From Luscinia megarhynchos (Eukaryota > Chordata > Aves > Passeriformes > Turdidae), in contig CM067592.1 in the NCBI GenBank assembly GCA_034336665.1, positions 44,669,761 to 44,733,760 on the forward strand: a DNA stretch of 64,000 bases, written 5' to 3'. A program made the position numbers and the translations under genes. This document shows, piece by piece, positions 62,001-64,000 of the stretch (position 1 is its first letter; each line of letters opens with the position of its first letter). The notes beneath the pieces are model-generated. The model was given only the letters and a program-made list of their open reading frames with translations, did not search any database and was not told the DNA's origin.

Positions 62001-64000
62001 AGATGGGATTTCTACTGAATTACTACAGCCTAGGTACTACAGAGTTTTATCTTTGAACTCCTCTTTCTCCTTCCTTCCCTCATTCCCTCCCCAGTGAATA
62101 GGCTCTTAAAAGCCCTGCAGAAGACATAGTCACATCCACAGAACTCTACACAGGATGGCTCAGGTGCTCTGCTAAGGATCATGCTCCAGGGAGAAGAGTA
62201 TAAGGTGCTGTAATGTCTATATATGTGACATACCAATGTATCTGTGCTCGCTGATAGCCAGCCCTGGCCTGCTAGGAAGGCAGAAACATGAAAAATGGCA
62301 GAAATAAGAAACTGCAAAAAAAAGAGAGCACTTGTTTAAAGAAGCTGCTAATAAATAATGGGTGTTGGGAAGACAACGACACCATGTGGGTCAGGTAAAG
62401 GTAAAGAAAACCTGCAGACTCCCAAAGGAGTACTTCTGCTCCCAGCCCAGCCCTCTCCAGCAGCCCTGCTGGATCCAGAGGAGTTGAGCTCTCCATCATC
62501 ACAGCTGCTGTCCTTAGTGTGTTTCCTGACAGCCTGCTCTCCACACCCAATCCCACCTGTGGGCAAGAAGAGCCGCAGGAGGACCAAGAAGATTCCATGC
62601 CATGGCCCTCCATTCTCAACCAGATCTGGGGAAACTCATTTGTCCTGAAAATCAGCTACTGAGAGACCGCTGTGATTGAGGGCTGAGTACTGAAGTGGGA
62701 CCACAGATCACAGCACATGTGCCTACAGCTTCTGGCAGTGTGTTTGTACCTTTCCCAGGACTGTGAATGAGTGTGAACATGTGTGGTGGGTGTCTGTGTG
62801 GTGTGATTAATTGTCAATCTTCAATCTCAACCAGCTAGAAAGTAGAGGGGCCTCAGGTCTGGGCTGTTGTGTGGGGGTACCTGTGATTTTGGGGTACCTG
62901 TGGGAGAAGCCCACGAGGAGGAGGAGGAGGGGACTTGTCTGTCAGTGCCTCTGCCTGTGTGAATCCTGTGTGCAGAGGTGCTGTGAAGGCAGCTTGTCAG
63001 TGTCAGAGTGTGTGACTGCCCATCCTCTGCGTGTCTGTGTGTGACTATGGGGTGCATGCTCCCATTTGATACTCGCTGAACCTGAAAATGGGCAGGCAGC
63101 AACCACGTTCCTCAGCCTAGAGACGAGCCCAGGGGCCAGGGCTGGCTCCAGTAGTTGCTCCTGACAGAGTCCATTTTCTTTTGGCTGCACTCTGTCTCCA
63201 AATAAAGCAGTATTTCTGTACATGTGAACTACTCAGGGAAGATAACTCCGTGCTTCTGCTTGAGAAGTAACTGCAGCCTGTCAGCTGCTGTACTGCACTC
63301 CTGCTCTCTTGGGCAATTGCCTCTCCTTCAGATGGGCCCTAAGAGGTTGAGAAGACCCCAAACTTTAAAAAGAGAGGATCAGAGAAGGTTGTATCTGAAA
63401 ATGAAACATTTTCAAATGAAATTGCTCTGTTAGTCAAAGCAGGTGGTTCCAAGACCTCTTCCTAATGTGCATAAATTTTAGTGAAGTTAGCCAATGTGTT
63501 TATCATCAGAACCTCATGTCTGTTCTGCAGTCAGTCTAGAGCTTCATGGACTGAAAACAGCACTTGGGAGATGCAGAGGGCTTAAATTTACCTGTTTTAC
63601 TGGTGCTTCAGGGTGACTGCCTGGCTCCCACTGGTTGATGTGAGAGGATGAGCATGGATACTTGAGGGGCAGAAGGCACACACTGCCACTCCTGCCTGCT
63701 GCTCCCTCTTCTCTTTCTCTGTGCAGCAAAGTGATGCCGTGTCGCCACTCTAATGAAATCAGTCTGTTTATGTGTCCATTTATGTTCAGCCAGACATTGC
63801 ACAAACATCAGAAATCTGGAAAGCAGTTTTCAGGCCTCAAAATGGAGGGCCAGGAAAAGATCAACAGAGACTGACAACATGCAGAAATTTTCTGGTGGTG
63901 TAATTTTCCTGAAACATCTGCTGTGAAGTGTTTCTCCTCCAGTTTTATTCTTGATTAGCCCTTTCTCTGTGTCAGCTTTAGTCTATTTTTATCGGTTAAA
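59025..64000. other. Non-coding DNA, no gene recognised
   Basis: Chance ORFs only. A (CAGA)n/(CA)n microsatellite lies at 60505-60535 and a (GAG)n tract at 62915-62931. The 96-codon frame at 62358-62648 and AATAAA near 63201 do not add up to a recognisable gene; a non-coding transcript end cannot be excluded. Confidence 0.4.
60505..60535. repeat. (CAGA)n/(CA)n microsatellite
   Basis: Compound simple repeat of CAGA units followed by CA units. Visible directly. Confidence 0.9.

Noticed and set aside
62358..62648. 96-codon + strand ORF, Pro/Ser-rich
   Set aside because: It looks somewhat protein-like, but there is no known domain, no supporting exon structure, and an equally open antisense frame.
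1..64000. CRISPR arrays, bacterial operons, riboswitches
   Set aside because: The window is vertebrate DNA; no regularly spaced repeats or prokaryotic gene organisation were seen.

Overview
The window reads as bird DNA, most likely a songbird (passerine). It is moderately AT-rich, carries CR1 LINE pieces ending in the avian ATTCTGTG-type 3' tail, and holds many LTRs of kinds common in passerine genomes. I recognise no intact host gene. Almost every long reading frame lies in, or antisense to, an endogenous retrovirus (ERV) or LTR. The rest looks like intergenic or intronic sequence with a few blocks that resemble conserved non-coding DNA. Family names come from memory of the families; no database was searched.

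Layout. 1-16.6 kb: non-coding DNA with a CR1 3' end (about 1.0-1.44 kb) and an ancient L3/CR1-like relic (about 5.15-5.53 kb). 16.63-20.21 kb: an old, decayed + strand ERV with two LTRs that looks about 85% identical by eye. Between its LTRs are a short gag start, then an intronless piece of a kinesin KIF21A-type WD40 domain joined in frame, then an integrase relic. 23.1-25.3 kb and 32.2-33.8 kb: two copies of one LTR family, each with a different younger LTR inserted inside it. 28.23-28.58 and 29.71-30.43 kb: solo LTRs, the second with a perfect 5-bp target duplication. 37.5-38.1 and 56.0-56.5 kb: two more passerine-type LTRs. 41.1-42.4 kb: a long degenerate CR1 ORF2 fragment.

47.344-54.453 kb: a young, nearly complete betaretrovirus-like (ERVK-class) provirus on the minus strand. 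It has 386/385-bp LTRs differing by two substitutions and one indel, a perfect 6-bp target duplication (ATCATG), a primer site, gag, dUTPase/protease and pol, but almost no env. The gag, pro and pol frames are linked by two -1 frameshift sites, each placed exactly at the stop codon of the upstream frame. Several single-base frame breaks sit at homopolymer runs.

The most notable locus is the KIF21-containing ERV. Its layout (LTR, primer-site-like sequence, gag start fused in frame to host cDNA, then pol remnant, polypurine tract, LTR) is that of a retrovirus that captured a host mRNA. CR1 does not efficiently make processed pseudogenes, so retroviral capture is a more natural explanation than ordinary retroposition.
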